The notes under the pieces were generated by a model that was given only the letters and a program-made list of their open reading frames with translations, made no database searches and was not told the origin of the DNA. This document shows, piece after piece, positions 43,064 through 51,459 of a stretch of DNA of 64,000 bases (within the stretch, counting starts at the first letter, position 1; each line of letters begins with the position of its first letter). The translations under genes and the position numbers were made by a program. Source of the DNA: Enhydrobacter sp. (lineage in GTDB: Bacteria > Pseudomonadota > Alphaproteobacteria > Reyranellales > Reyranellaceae); contig NZ_CP126889.1 in the NCBI RefSeq assembly GCF_030246845.1, forward strand, positions 186,001 through 250,000. The letters are read 5' to 3'.

Positions 43064-43339
43064 ATGCTCCGCCTCTACATCGCCGGCAATTCCGCCAGCT
43101 CGCGACGGGCCGAGCAGAACCTTGCCCTGCTGCGACGACACATGAAGCCCGGCGAGTGGAAGATCGAGGTCATCGACGTGCTGCTGCGGCCCGATCTGGC
43201 CGAGAAGGCGGGCATCCTCGCCACCCCCACCCTGTCCTGCGATCTGTCGTCCCGGCCGCGCCGCGTCGTCGGCGATCTCGGCGACACCCGGCGGGTGCTG
43301 GAATTCCTTGGCATCGAACCCGGCGGTGACGGCGCATGA
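43064..43339 (+). CDS. kaiB: KaiB-like protein
   Basis: 91 residues with the thioredoxin-like KaiB pattern: LRLYIAGNSASSRRAEQNLA, EVIDVLLRPDLAEKAGILAT followed by PTL. KaiB binds KaiC rings and changes fold in cyanobacteria; in bacteria without KaiA it is thought to act in simpler timers or stress responses. Its stop overlaps the kaiC ATG by four bases. Confidence 0.87.
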   Translation: MLRLYIAGNSASSRRAEQNLALLRRHMKPGEWKIEVIDVLLRPDLAEKAGILATPTLSCDLSSRPRRVVGDLGDTRRVLEFLGIEPGGDGA

Positions 43340-44820
43340 ACTCGATCGACATCGACACACCCGAGGTCCTCGAACGGGTGCAGACCGGCGTGAAGGCGTT
43401 CGACGACCTCGTGATGGGCGGCCTGCCGCGCGCCCGCACCACCATCGTCGGCGGCACGCCGGGCAGCGGCAAGACCGTGTTCGCCACGCAGTTCCTCGCC
43501 CACGGCATCACCATGTACGGCGAGAGCGGCGTGCTCGTGACCTTCGAGGAGCCGCCGCGCGACATCGAGGCCAACATGCGCGGCTTCGGCTGGGACCTCG
43601 CGCGCTGGCGCCGCGAGGGCCGGCTCGCCTTCGTCGATGCCAGCCCGCCGACCGACGAGGAGATGGTGATCGGCGACTTCGATCTCGGCGGCCTGCTGTC
43701 GCGCATCCTGCATTCGGTCAAGGCCGTCAACGCCCGCCGCGTCGTGCTCGACTCGCTCACCCAGCTTTTCGACCATTTCATCGGCGACCCCAGGATCATG
43801 CGGCGCGAGCTGTTCCATATCAGCAACGCCCTGAAGCAGGCCGGCCTCACCGTGCTGATGACGGCCGAGCGCAACAGCGAGTACGGCGAGATCACGCGCC
43901 ACCGGCTCGAGGAGTTCGTGGCCGACAACGTGGTGATCCTGCGCAACGTGCTGCACCGCGAGAAGCGCCGGCGCACCATCGAGGTGCTGAAGATGCGCGG
44001 CAGCCATCACGCCGAGGGCGAGGCGCCGTTCACCCTGCTCGCCAACCAGGGCGTGGTCGCCGTCCCCCTCTCCTCGCTCCGGCTCGAGCAGCAGTCGAGC
44101 ATGGTGCGGGTGACGAGCGGCAACCGCGCGATCGACGAGATGTGCGGCGGCGGCTTCTTCCGCGACAGCGTCACCCTGGTGAGCGGCGCCACCGGCACCG
44201 GCAAGACGCTGCTCGTCACCAACTTCCTGGCGGGCGGGGTCGCGGCCGGCGAGAAGGCGATCCTGTTCGGCTACGAGGAGAGCCGCGGCCAGCTCTTCCG
44301 CAACGCCAGCGGCTGGGGCGTCGACTTCGCGCGCATGGAGGAGGAAGGCCGGCTGCGCGTGATCTGCCTCTATCCCGAGGCGCAGGGCCTGCCCGACCAT
44401 CTGCTCACCATCCAGGCGCTGGTCGACGAATTCCAGCCCAACCGCATCGCCGTCGACAGCCTCTCCGCGCTCGAGCGCATCGCGTCCGACACCGGCTTCC
44501 GCGAGTTCCTGATCAGCCTCACCTCCTTCATCAAGAAGCGCGAGATCGCCGGCCTCTGCACCGCCACCAGCAAGTCGCTGGTGGGCGGCCAGAGCGCCAG
44601 CGAGCAGCACATCTCCACCCTCACCGACTCGATCGTCCTGCTGCGCTACATCCAGGAGCAGGACACCATGCATCGCGGCCTGATGGTGCTGAAGATGCGC
44701 GGCAGCGAGCACGCCAAGGAAATCCGCCGCTTCACCATCGACGGCGCCGGCATGCATCTCGGCGCGCCGTTCCGCGAGGCGCCGGACGTGTTCGCGGGCG
44801 GCGGCGACTACGCGCGATGA
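43336..44820 (+). CDS. kaiC: KaiC-like double-ATPase
   Basis: 494 residues, two RecA-like domains. CI has Walker A GGTPGSGKT and the catalytic pair in VTFEEPPRD. CII has Walker A SGATGTGKT and FGYEESRGQL. The phosphorylation region reads HISTLTDSIVLL, so the Ser-Thr pair matching S431/T432 of Synechococcus KaiC is kept. Hexamer formation and autophosphorylation are expected from family. It overlaps kaiB and the following kinase gene by four bases on each side. No kaiA is present. Confidence 0.93.
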   Translation: MNSIDIDTPEVLERVQTGVKAFDDLVMGGLPRARTTIVGGTPGSGKTVFATQFLAHGITMYGESGVLVTFEEPPRDIEANMRGFGWDLARWRREGRLAFVDASPPTDEEMVIGDFDLGGLLSRILHSVKAVNARRVVLDSLTQLFDHFIGDPRIMRRELFHISNALKQAGLTVLMTAERNSEYGEITRHRLEEFVADNVVILRNVLHREKRRRTIEVLKMRGSHHAEGEAPFTLLANQGVVAVPLSSLRLEQQSSMVRVTSGNRAIDEMCGGGFFRDSVTLVSGATGTGKTLLVTNFLAGGVAAGEKAILFGYEESRGQLFRNASGWGVDFARMEEEGRLRVICLYPEAQGLPDHLLTIQALVDEFQPNRIAVDSLSALERIASDTGFREFLISLTSFIKKREIAGLCTATSKSLVGGQSASEQHISTLTDSIVLLRYIQEQDTMHRGLMVLKMRGSEHAKEIRRFTIDGAGMHLGAPFREAPDVFAGGGDYAR

Positions 44821-46703
44821 GGATGTCCGGCGGCAGCCTCGACCAGACCGAGCTGCGCTTCCTCGTCGAGAAGAACGCAGACGGCATCATCGTCGTCGAC
44901 GGCGACGGCGTCGTCCTGTTCGCCAACCCGGCCGCCGAGGAGATCTTCGGCCGGCCGCCGGCCGTGCTGATCGGGGCGCCGATCGGCATTCCCGTCGCCG
45001 CGGGCGAGACGACGGAGATCGCGGTCCATCGGCCCGACGGCCGGCTGGTCGAGGCCGAGATCCGCGTCGTCGACACGGTCTGGAACCAGCAGCCGGCGCG
45101 GCTCGCGACCCTGCGCGACGTCTCCGCCCGCAAGGCGATGGAGGAGCGGCTGCGCCACACCGCCAAGATGGAGGCGGTCGGCCGGCTGACGGCCGGCATC
45201 GCGCACGACTTCAACAACCTGCTGACGGTGGTGCTGGGCAACCTCGACAGCGCGCGCCGCCAGCTCGCCTCGACCGAGGCGACGCTGGCGCAGGCGCTCG
45301 AGAACGCCACGCGCGGCGCCGAGCGCGCCGCCGGCCTCACCAGCCGCCTGCTGGCCTTCGCCCGCCGCCAGCCGCTCGAGCCGCGATCGGTCGACGTCAA
45401 TGCGCTGGTCGAGGGCATGTCCGATCTCCTGCGCCGCTCGCTTGGCGAGGAGATCCGCGTGGTCACCGCGCTTGCGCCCGAGCCCTGGACGGTCGACGTC
45501 GATCCGACCGAGCTCGAGGCGGCGATCCTGAACCTCGCCGTCAATGCGCGCGACGCCATGCCGAAGGGCGGCGAGCTTCGGATCGTGACCGCCAATGTCG
45601 GGCCCTTCGACGAGGCGCGGGCGGCCGAGCTCGACCTCGCGCCCGGCGCCTATGTCGCCATCATGGTCGAGGATTCGGGCACGGGCATGGAGGGGCACGT
45701 CCTGAAGCAGGCGCTCGAGCCCTTCTTCACCACCAAGGGCGGACGCGGCACCGGCCTCGGCTTGAGCCAGGTCTACGGCTTCGCCACGCAAAGCGGCGGC
45801 ACGGTCGCCCTGCAGAGCGCGCCGGGACGCGGCACGGCGGTCCGCATCTATCTGCCGAAGGCCGAGGCGATGACGGCGCCGGAACGCGAGCGCGAGGCCG
45901 TGCGGTCGATGCCGTCGCCGATCCGACCGGTCGCCGAGCCGCACGCCGGATCGGGCGAGACGATCCTGGTGGTCGAGGACGACGAGGATGTCCGGCGCTA
46001 TGCCGTCGGCGCGCTGAGCGGCCTGGGCTACCGCGTGCTGGAAGCCGGCGACGGCCTCGAGGCGCTCGGCCTGATCGAGCGCGAGCCCGCCCTGCGCCTG
46101 CTGCTGACCGACCTCGGCCTGCCGGGCGGGCTCGACGGCCGGGCACTGGGCGAGCGCGCACGCCACGGCCATCCCGGCCTCGCGGTGCTGATCATGACCG
46201 CCTACGCCGCGACCTCGCTGATCCATGACGGCCGGCTCGATCCCGGCATCGACCTGCTGGCCAAGCCGTTCACGCGCGAGGCGCTGGCGCAGCGCGTCCG
46301 CGCGCTGCTCGACCGGGAAGCGACGCCGGTCGAACGGCGCGTCCTGCTGGTCGAGGACGAGGTGCTGGTCCGGCTCTACGCCGCCGACGCGCTGGGCGCG
46401 CTCGGCTGCACCGTCGAGCAGGCGGCGAGCTTCAAGGAGGCGCGCGCCACGCTCGAGCGCCTCGGCCCGTCGCTGGCCGCCGCCGTGATCGATCTCGGCC
46501 TGCCCGACCGGCCGGGCGACGCCCTGGTGACGGAGATCCGCGCCCTTCTGCCGTCGCTGCCGATCCTGCTCGCGACCGGCTATGCCGACGCCGCCGTGCG
46601 CGCCCGCCTGCCGGCCGACCCGCTGCTGCGCATCGTCGGCAAGCCCTTCCAGCCCCACGACCTGCGATCCGCCTTCGAGGCCCTGGGCCTGCGCCTCGGC
46701 TGA
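44817..46703 (+). CDS. Hybrid histidine kinase with two receivers, coupled to kaiC
   Basis: 628 residues, soluble. A PAS domain at about 10-110 (NADGIIVVDGDGVVLFANPA) is followed by HisKA with phospho-His in RLTAGIAHDFNNLLTVVLGN, an HATPase (LNLAVNARDAMPKGG, VEDSGTGMEG, GTGLGLSQVYGF), receiver 1 (LVVEDDEDVRRYA, Asp in LLTDLGLPGG) and receiver 2 (LLVEDEVLVRLYA, Asp in AVIDLGLPDR). Its ATG overlaps the kaiC stop as ATGA. It is the probable output of the KaiBC module, as in kaiBC-kinase clusters described in purple bacteria. Confidence 0.9.
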   Translation: MRMSGGSLDQTELRFLVEKNADGIIVVDGDGVVLFANPAAEEIFGRPPAVLIGAPIGIPVAAGETTEIAVHRPDGRLVEAEIRVVDTVWNQQPARLATLRDVSARKAMEERLRHTAKMEAVGRLTAGIAHDFNNLLTVVLGNLDSARRQLASTEATLAQALENATRGAERAAGLTSRLLAFARRQPLEPRSVDVNALVEGMSDLLRRSLGEEIRVVTALAPEPWTVDVDPTELEAAILNLAVNARDAMPKGGELRIVTANVGPFDEARAAELDLAPGAYVAIMVEDSGTGMEGHVLKQALEPFFTTKGGRGTGLGLSQVYGFATQSGGTVALQSAPGRGTAVRIYLPKAEAMTAPEREREAVRSMPSPIRPVAEPHAGSGETILVVEDDEDVRRYAVGALSGLGYRVLEAGDGLEALGLIEREPALRLLLTDLGLPGGLDGRALGERARHGHPGLAVLIMTAYAATSLIHDGRLDPGIDLLAKPFTREALAQRVRALLDREATPVERRVLLVEDEVLVRLYAADALGALGCTVEQAASFKEARATLERLGPSLAAAVIDLGLPDRPGDALVTEIRALLPSLPILLATGYADAAVRARLPADPLLRIVGKPFQPHDLRSAFEALGLRLG

Positions 46704-46764
46704 CTTGCCGGAGCCTCCCGAAGCGGCTTGCGTCCGCGACGCCCGGGCCTATCTGCTGGTCGCG

Positions 46765-46998
46765 ATGTCGAGCGGACGGCCGAAGTTCAGGAACGACCGC
46801 GGCGTACCCGAGATCCGCATCGGGACGCGCGAGTTCGAGTGCATCGGCGTGTCGCCGCCGCTCGATCATCCGCACATCTACATCGACATGGGCGCGGCCG
46901 ACGCGATCCGCTGTCCCTACTGCGCCACGCACTTCCGCTTCGATCCGCGCCTGTCCCCGGCTGCCGCCGATCCGCCTGACTGCGCCTTCGAGGATTGA
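46765..46998 (+). CDS. Zinc-finger protein (zf-CHCC type)
   Basis: 77 residues. FRNDRGVPEIRIGTREFECI is followed by DHPHIYIDMG and IRCPYCATHFRFD, the C-H-C-C ligand pattern of the small zinc-finger proteins related to the complex I NDUFS6-type subunit. ATG 46765 matches the usual family start; no strong ribosome-binding site is visible. It lies 61 bases after the kinase and may be on the same transcript. Confidence 0.82.
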   Translation: MSSGRPKFRNDRGVPEIRIGTREFECIGVSPPLDHPHIYIDMGAADAIRCPYCATHFRFDPRLSPAAADPPDCAFED

Positions 46999-47033
46999 AC
47001 GGGACCGCCCCGCCGGAAATTGCGCGCGGCCCT

Positions 47034-47061
47034 CTTGACGGTCCGGTGCGCCAACCTACAT
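47034..47061 (+). promoter_or_regulatory. RpoH-type heat-shock promoter
   Basis: CTTG-N17-CCTACAT fits the alphaproteobacterial sigma-32 consensus CTTG-N17/18-CYTATNT at all but one position. It lies 84 bases before the first hsp20 gene. Inferred by eye. Confidence 0.55.
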
Positions 47062-47145
47062 CGCCGCCATCTTCGGCCGGCCGGGCAATGCGCTCGAGCA
47101 CCGCGACCGCAGCCTCGTCGCCGGCCCCTAAAGCAGGAGGCAGAC

Positions 47146-47577
47146 GTGGCATTCTTCTTCGATCTCAGCGATCCATTCGAGACGCTGCTCGGTTTCCAGC
47201 AGGCCCTCGACCAGTTGCGCGCCAGCGCATGGCTCGATTCCGGGTTGAGCGGCCAGGGCTCCTTCCCGCCGCTGAACGTCTTCCGCAAGGACCAGGACAT
47301 CGTGGTCATCGCGGAGGTGCCGGGCGTGAGGAAGAGCGACCTGCAGCTGGAGATCAAGGGCAACGCCATTCGCATCGCCGGCACGAAGCAGGCCGGCCCC
47401 GAGGAGAAAGCGAGCGTGCACCGGCGCGAACGCCGCAGCGGCCGCTTCGACCGCACGATCACTTTGCCGATCGAGATCGACGCCGATGCCGTCAAGGCCG
47501 AATGCCGCGACGGCATCCTCGCCCTGTTCCTGCCGCGCGCCGAGCACGACAAGCCGCGCGCGATCACGATCAACTGA
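47146..47577 (+). CDS. Small heat-shock protein Hsp20 (1)
   Basis: 143 residues. The alpha-crystallin domain is at about 40-135 (PPLNVFRKDQDIVVIAEVPG, VRKSDLQLEIKGNAIRIAGT, LPIEIDADAVKAECRDGILA). An ATP-independent holdase in the cytosol. GTG 47146 with GGAGG 5 bases upstream is the start. It is first of a tandem pair and follows a likely RpoH promoter. Confidence 0.9.
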   Translation: MAFFFDLSDPFETLLGFQQALDQLRASAWLDSGLSGQGSFPPLNVFRKDQDIVVIAEVPGVRKSDLQLEIKGNAIRIAGTKQAGPEEKASVHRRERRSGRFDRTITLPIEIDADAVKAECRDGILALFLPRAEHDKPRAITIN

Positions 47578-47608
47578 CCCGATGCAGCCGAAGCGAAAGG
47601 AGGCGACC

Positions 47609-48004
47609 ATGGCTGACCAGGCGCTGCAGGTGCAGGAGAAGAAGGAGCTGGTGCCCAAGGGCGAGAAGACCGTCCCCGCCCGCTACTACGTGCCGACCAC
47701 CGACATCTACGAGACCGACGACGCGCTGACCGTGGTGATGGAGGTGCCCGGCGTCGACCGCAAGGATGTCGAGGTGCGGATCGAGAACGACGAGCTGCAT
47801 GTCGAGGCGCGGATCGAGTTCTCGAAGTACGAGGGCATGGAGCCGCTCTACACCGAGTACAATGTCGGCCATTTCACGCGCACCTTCATGCTCTCGCAGG
47901 CCGTCGACCAGCAGCAGATCAGCGCCGCGATGGCGGACGGCGTGCTGACGCTGACGCTGAAGAAGGTGCAGCAGGCACAGCCGCGGCGCATCGCGATCAC
48001 CTAG
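47609..48004 (+). CDS. Small heat-shock protein Hsp20 (2)
   Basis: 131 residues with an alpha-crystallin domain (YVPTTDIYETDDALTVVMEV, VEVRIENDELHVEARIEFSK, GVLTLTLKKVQ). It is a different subfamily from its neighbour, closer to the short sHSPs with YYVPTTDI near the start. AAAGGAGG lies before ATG 47609. The 31-base gap suggests co-transcription with the first hsp20. Confidence 0.9.
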   Translation: MADQALQVQEKKELVPKGEKTVPARYYVPTTDIYETDDALTVVMEVPGVDRKDVEVRIENDELHVEARIEFSKYEGMEPLYTEYNVGHFTRTFMLSQAVDQQQISAAMADGVLTLTLKKVQQAQPRRIAIT

Positions 48005-48020
48005 GCTGGTCGGAAAGCCG

Positions 48021-48200
48021 ATGGCAAAGCCCTGTCCGGAGAGACTCAATCCGGCGCACGACGCCGCCGTGCGCCGGATGCTGGAACCGCCACCCGCGCC
48101 GAAGAAGCCGGCGAGGAGGGGCAAGCCGGCGAGCAGGGAATCGGGACGGCCGAAGACCAAGCCCGTTGCGGCGGCCCGGCGGTCGCGGCGGCGGCGCTGA
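48021..48200 (+). CDS. Short, very basic Lys/Arg/Pro-rich protein
   Basis: 59 residues ending in a poly-Arg tail (ARRSRRRR) with a histone-H1-like middle (APKKPARRGKPASRESGRPK). It starts 16 bases after the second hsp20 stop; GGAAAG is a weak ribosome-binding site. It could bind DNA or RNA. The low complexity limits certainty. Confidence 0.45.
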   Translation: MAKPCPERLNPAHDAAVRRMLEPPPAPKKPARRGKPASRESGRPKTKPVAAARRSRRRR

Positions 48201-48388
48201 TCGCCGCCTATGTCGTGGTAGCGGCTTCCAGGATCGTCCTGGCGACGACGTTGGAAGCATCGCCTGTTGCCATCGCTTTGCGCAGGATAACGTCATGCCG
48301 GCGCGCGCGGAATCATAGATATCGAGCAACTGATCCGGCTTGGCGGGTTCTCTTCAAATGACCTACGGGTATGGGCGGAGCTCAACTT

Positions 48389-49612
48389 TCATGCTTGGAC
48401 CTCCGCCTCCGGCTGGCGCATTGCGACCGGGACAAAAACCAGAAGGGCAAGTGCCGAGCCCGCCGTCAGGATGACCGCAAGGGACGCAGACGGCTGGAGA
48501 GGCAAGACGCTTGCGAACGACGCGCCGATGGCTGCGCAACCCATCTGCAGAAAGCCCAGCAGTGCGGAGGCCAGGCCGGCCTGCCGCCCGAAAGGATGGA
48601 GCGCGATCGCCGTGCCGAGCGGATTGATCAGTCCCATGCCGAGCAGATAGAGCGCGATGGCGATGGTGAATGCCATGAAGGTCGGTGCCGCGGCGAACGC
48701 GAACATGAACAGGCTGCCAGCGAGGGCGATGAAGAGGCCGATCATGCCGACGGTGCGCTGTCCCCAGCGATCAGCCAGGCGTGGCGCGAGAAACCCGGCC
48801 GCGAACACGATCAGAACCGTCGTCGCGAAAGACAATCCGAGTTCAAAGGCGGTAAGGCCAAGCCCGCTCATCAGGACCGCAGGCGCCGCCGCGAAGAAGG
48901 TGTAGAGGCCGCCGATGACGAGGCTCACTGAAAGGGCGGGAAGGAGAAAGCGCGGATCGACGGCCAAGCGGCCGTAGGCGGAGGCCACGGCCGAAGCCGC
49001 CAGGGACGTCCTGCGGCCCGTCGGATGCGTTTCGCCGATGCGCCTCGCGTAATGCAGCGCGAGCACCGCGCCAAATGCCGCGACGACGACGAAGGTAATC
49101 CGCCAGCCGAACAGGGCGTCAAGCGCGGTTCCGAGTAGAGGCGAAAAGCCCGGTGCAGCCGCCGCGGCAATCATGGTCAGCGCCAGAGCCCGCGCCAGAG
49201 CGTCGCCGTCGAACAGGTCGCGTGCGATGGCGCGCGACAGGACCGAGGCTGCGCAAGCCCCGAGCGCCTGGATGACACGGCCTACGATCAGGAAGGACAA
49301 GGTGTCGGCGAAGGCGCAAAGGACACTGCCCGCGGCGAAGACCGCGAGGCCCCCCAGAACCAGCCATTTGCGGCCGAAGCCGTCGGAGAGCGTTCCGGCC
49401 AGAAGTTGTCCGAACGCGAAGGCAACGAAGAAGCTGCTCAACGACAGGCCGAGTTCCTGGGAAGAAACGCCGAGGCTGGCGCCAATCCGTGGAAAGGCGG
49501 GAAGGATGATGTTGGTGGCAAGCGCGCCCAGCGCGGCCAGACCGGCGAGCAGGAACAGGATTCCCCCGCTCAGCCGGCGCTCGGAAGCTGCGGGTTTCGA
49601 AAGTGCGGACAT
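48389..49612 (-). CDS. MFS drug transporter, Bcr/CflA-like
   Basis: 407 residues with 12 predicted spans. Motif A between spans 2 and 3 is AGTLSDGFGRKWLVLGGLAV, and the export motif region is RVIQALGACAASVLSRAIAR, as in Bcr/CflA multidrug exporters. The start is ATG 49612 with AGGA 8 bases upstream. It lies 43 bases downstream of the TetR gene on the same strand, so the regulator probably controls it. Confidence 0.88.
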   Translation of the reverse strand: MSALSKPAASERRLSGGILFLLAGLAALGALATNIILPAFPRIGASLGVSSQELGLSLSSFFVAFAFGQLLAGTLSDGFGRKWLVLGGLAVFAAGSVLCAFADTLSFLIVGRVIQALGACAASVLSRAIARDLFDGDALARALALTMIAAAAAPGFSPLLGTALDALFGWRITFVVVAAFGAVLALHYARRIGETHPTGRRTSLAASAVASAYGRLAVDPRFLLPALSVSLVIGGLYTFFAAAPAVLMSGLGLTAFELGLSFATTVLIVFAAGFLAPRLADRWGQRTVGMIGLFIALAGSLFMFAFAAAPTFMAFTIAIALYLLGMGLINPLGTAIALHPFGRQAGLASALLGFLQMGCAAIGASFASVLPLQPSASLAVILTAGSALALLVFVPVAMRQPEAEVQA

Positions 49613-49655
49613 CACGGCTTCCTGCCCGCGACCACCTCAGTCGGAGAATCCATTC

Positions 49656-50261
49656 TCATTGGCGCCGTCCTTGCTGAGCATCACCCGCAGCCGCCTGTGC
49701 CAGCACGCTCCCGGCAGCCGCTTGCAGGAACCGCTTCGCCAGCCGCTCGTCGTTGACCGCCCGCGAGAGGAGGACCGCGCCGACCATCGTCGAGAGAATA
49801 GCCATGGCCTTGCCGCTGGGATCCTCACCCTCAGCCTCGCCAAGCAAACGGCCGAACATCTCGAGGTATCCCTTGATGCCGGCTTCGAATGACGCCTTCA
49901 CCTTCGGGCCCTGCCGAGCAGCATCCGCGCCGAGCGCAACGATCGGACAGCCGTCCATCCGTTCTGCGCGATGCTCCATGCTGAGAAAGAGCGCGATCAC
50001 CGCAGCGAGCGGGTCCTGCGGATTTGCGGCGGCTGCGGCTGACCGCCGGCCGGAGGCGCTCTCGAAGGCCCGTCTGGAGGCCTGCGCCGCCAGGTCGTCC
50101 TTGGACGCGAATTGCTTGTAAAAAGCGCCGTGGGTCAGCCCGGCAGCCTTCATCAGGTCCTTAAGGCCAATGCCGTCAAAGCCGTGTTCCCGGAAAAGCC
50201 GGCTCGCCACGTCGATCACCTTTTTCCGGTTTTCTTCAGCCTGAACCCGACTCACGCGCAT
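49656..50261 (-). CDS. TetR-family repressor
   Basis: 201 residues. The N-terminal helix-turn-helix is ENRKKVIDVASRLFREHGFD with LMKAAGLTHGAFYKQFASKD, followed by an AcrR/YsiA-type helical ligand domain (MDGCPIVALGADAARQGPKV). It is divergent from the RND genes, with a perfect 19-bp palindrome between, and probably represses both the MFS unit and the RND unit in response to a drug-like ligand. Confidence 0.9.
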   Translation of the reverse strand: MRVSRVQAEENRKKVIDVASRLFREHGFDGIGLKDLMKAAGLTHGAFYKQFASKDDLAAQASRRAFESASGRRSAAAAANPQDPLAAVIALFLSMEHRAERMDGCPIVALGADAARQGPKVKASFEAGIKGYLEMFGRLLGEAEGEDPSGKAMAILSTMVGAVLLSRAVNDERLAKRFLQAAAGSVLAQAAAGDAQQGRRQ

Positions 50262-50293
50262 CGTGATGCTCCATTTTTAGCTTGCGTTCGTAA

Positions 50294-50312
50294 TCTATAT
50301 AGCTCATATAGA
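50294..50312. promoter_or_regulatory. TetR-type operator TCTATAT-N5-ATATAGA
   Basis: A perfect inverted repeat, 33 bases upstream of the TetR start and 29 bases before the RND adaptor gene. Position and symmetry mark it as the probable operator for both directions. Confidence 0.7.
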
Positions 50313-50340
50313 GGTCGAGCGCAATCTAATTCGAGAGGCG

Positions 50341-51459
50341 ATGGTCATGAAAAAGCGACCCGCTGTTGTGCTGGGCGGTCTCCTGATTGGGGCGTCGGGC
50401 GCGGCCGCTTTAGTCGCGCTTTCCCTTCGCACGCCGGAAGCCTCCGCCGTGAGGGATCCGAGGCAGGAACCTCCGATCGTGAGATTGGTGACGGCCGCGG
50501 GGGTGACCGGGTCCGAACGCGCGTTCACGGGAACCGTTGGGGCGAGAGTCCAAAGCAATCTCGGTTTTCGCGTCACCGGTAAGATTGTGGAACGCCTTGT
50601 GAGTGCTGGTCAGCGGGTCAAAGCCGATCAACCTCTGATGCGCATCGACGACACCGACTTGCGTCTCGCCTTGACGGCAAAACGCAACACGGTTCTGGCC
50701 GCGCGCGCAGTTCTGGTTCAGGCGAGCGCGGACGAGAAGCGCTATGCCGCTCTGGTCAAGAACGGAGTGGCGGCTAGCCCCCAGCGTTACGAGCAGGCCA
50801 AGGCCGCGCTGGACACGGCCGAGGCGCAACTCACTGCCGCCGACGCCGAAGCACGGGTCGCCGAAAACGAGGCGACCTATTCCGTCCTGGTGGCGGACGC
50901 GGATGGAACGGTGGTGGAAACCCTTGGCGAACCGGGTCAGGTCGCCGCCGCCGGCCAGACCGTTGTTCGGCTTGCCCAGGCCGGCCCCCGCGAAGCAGTG
51001 ATCGCGCTTCCCGAAACGATCCGACCGGCGATTGGCTCGGTGGCCGAGGCCAGTCTGTATGGAAGCAACGGACGTCGCTATACCGCGCATCTCCGGCAGT
51101 TGTCGGATTCCGCCGATGCACAGACCCGTACCTACGAGGCCCGTTATGTGCTCGATGGCGAGGCCGCGGCGGCACCACTTGGCGCGACGGTAACCATTCG
51201 GCTTGCGAGCCACACGAGTCAGCAGGAAGTCCAGGTGCCCCTGGGAGCCGTGCTCGATGACGGCCAGAAGACCGGCGTTTGGATCCTGGACAGCGCCACC
51301 TCGAGTGTTCGCTTTCGGCCCGTCAAACTTGTCCGAGTGAGCGGGGAAACCGCCGTGATCTCCGGACTGAGCCCTGGCGATCCGATTGTTTCGCTCGGCG
51401 CTCATCTTCTGCATGAGGGCACCCGCGTCAGGACTGCCTCCGAAAGCAGGGGCAACTGA
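50341..51459 (+). CDS. RND efflux periplasmic adaptor
   Basis: 372 residues. An N-terminal signal/anchor (RPAVVLGGLLIGASGAAALV) precedes a lipoyl/barrel-sandwich half (GFRVTGKIVERLVSAGQRVK), a helical hairpin (SPQRYEQAKAALDTAEAQLT), the second lipoyl half, and a beta-barrel with a C-terminal membrane-proximal domain (VPLGAVLDDGQKTGVWILD). It links an RND pump to the outer membrane channel. GAGAGG precedes ATG 50341. Its stop shares a base with the next ATG (TGATG). Confidence 0.9.
   Translation: MVMKKRPAVVLGGLLIGASGAAALVALSLRTPEASAVRDPRQEPPIVRLVTAAGVTGSERAFTGTVGARVQSNLGFRVTGKIVERLVSAGQRVKADQPLMRIDDTDLRLALTAKRNTVLAARAVLVQASADEKRYAALVKNGVAASPQRYEQAKAALDTAEAQLTAADAEARVAENEATYSVLVADADGTVVETLGEPGQVAAAGQTVVRLAQAGPREAVIALPETIRPAIGSVAEASLYGSNGRRYTAHLRQLSDSADAQTRTYEARYVLDGEAAAAPLGATVTIRLASHTSQQEVQVPLGAVLDDGQKTGVWILDSATSSVRFRPVKLVRVSGETAVISGLSPGDPIVSLGAHLLHEGTRVRTASESRGN

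Noticed and set aside
43064-46703. Full cyanobacterial-type circadian clock
   Set aside because: No KaiA-like gene is present in the window. A KaiA-independent timer is the safer reading.
47062-47145. ROSE-type RNA thermometer before hsp20
   Set aside because: I do not see the conserved ROSE anti-Shine-Dalgarno loop sequence, only a short possible pairing; it is mentioned as a weak idea, not annotated.
47997-48329. 110-codon minus-strand frame starting MLDIYDSARAG
   Set aside because: It overlaps the hsp20 end and the basic micro-gene, turns Arg/Pro-rich, and has no ribosome-binding site.
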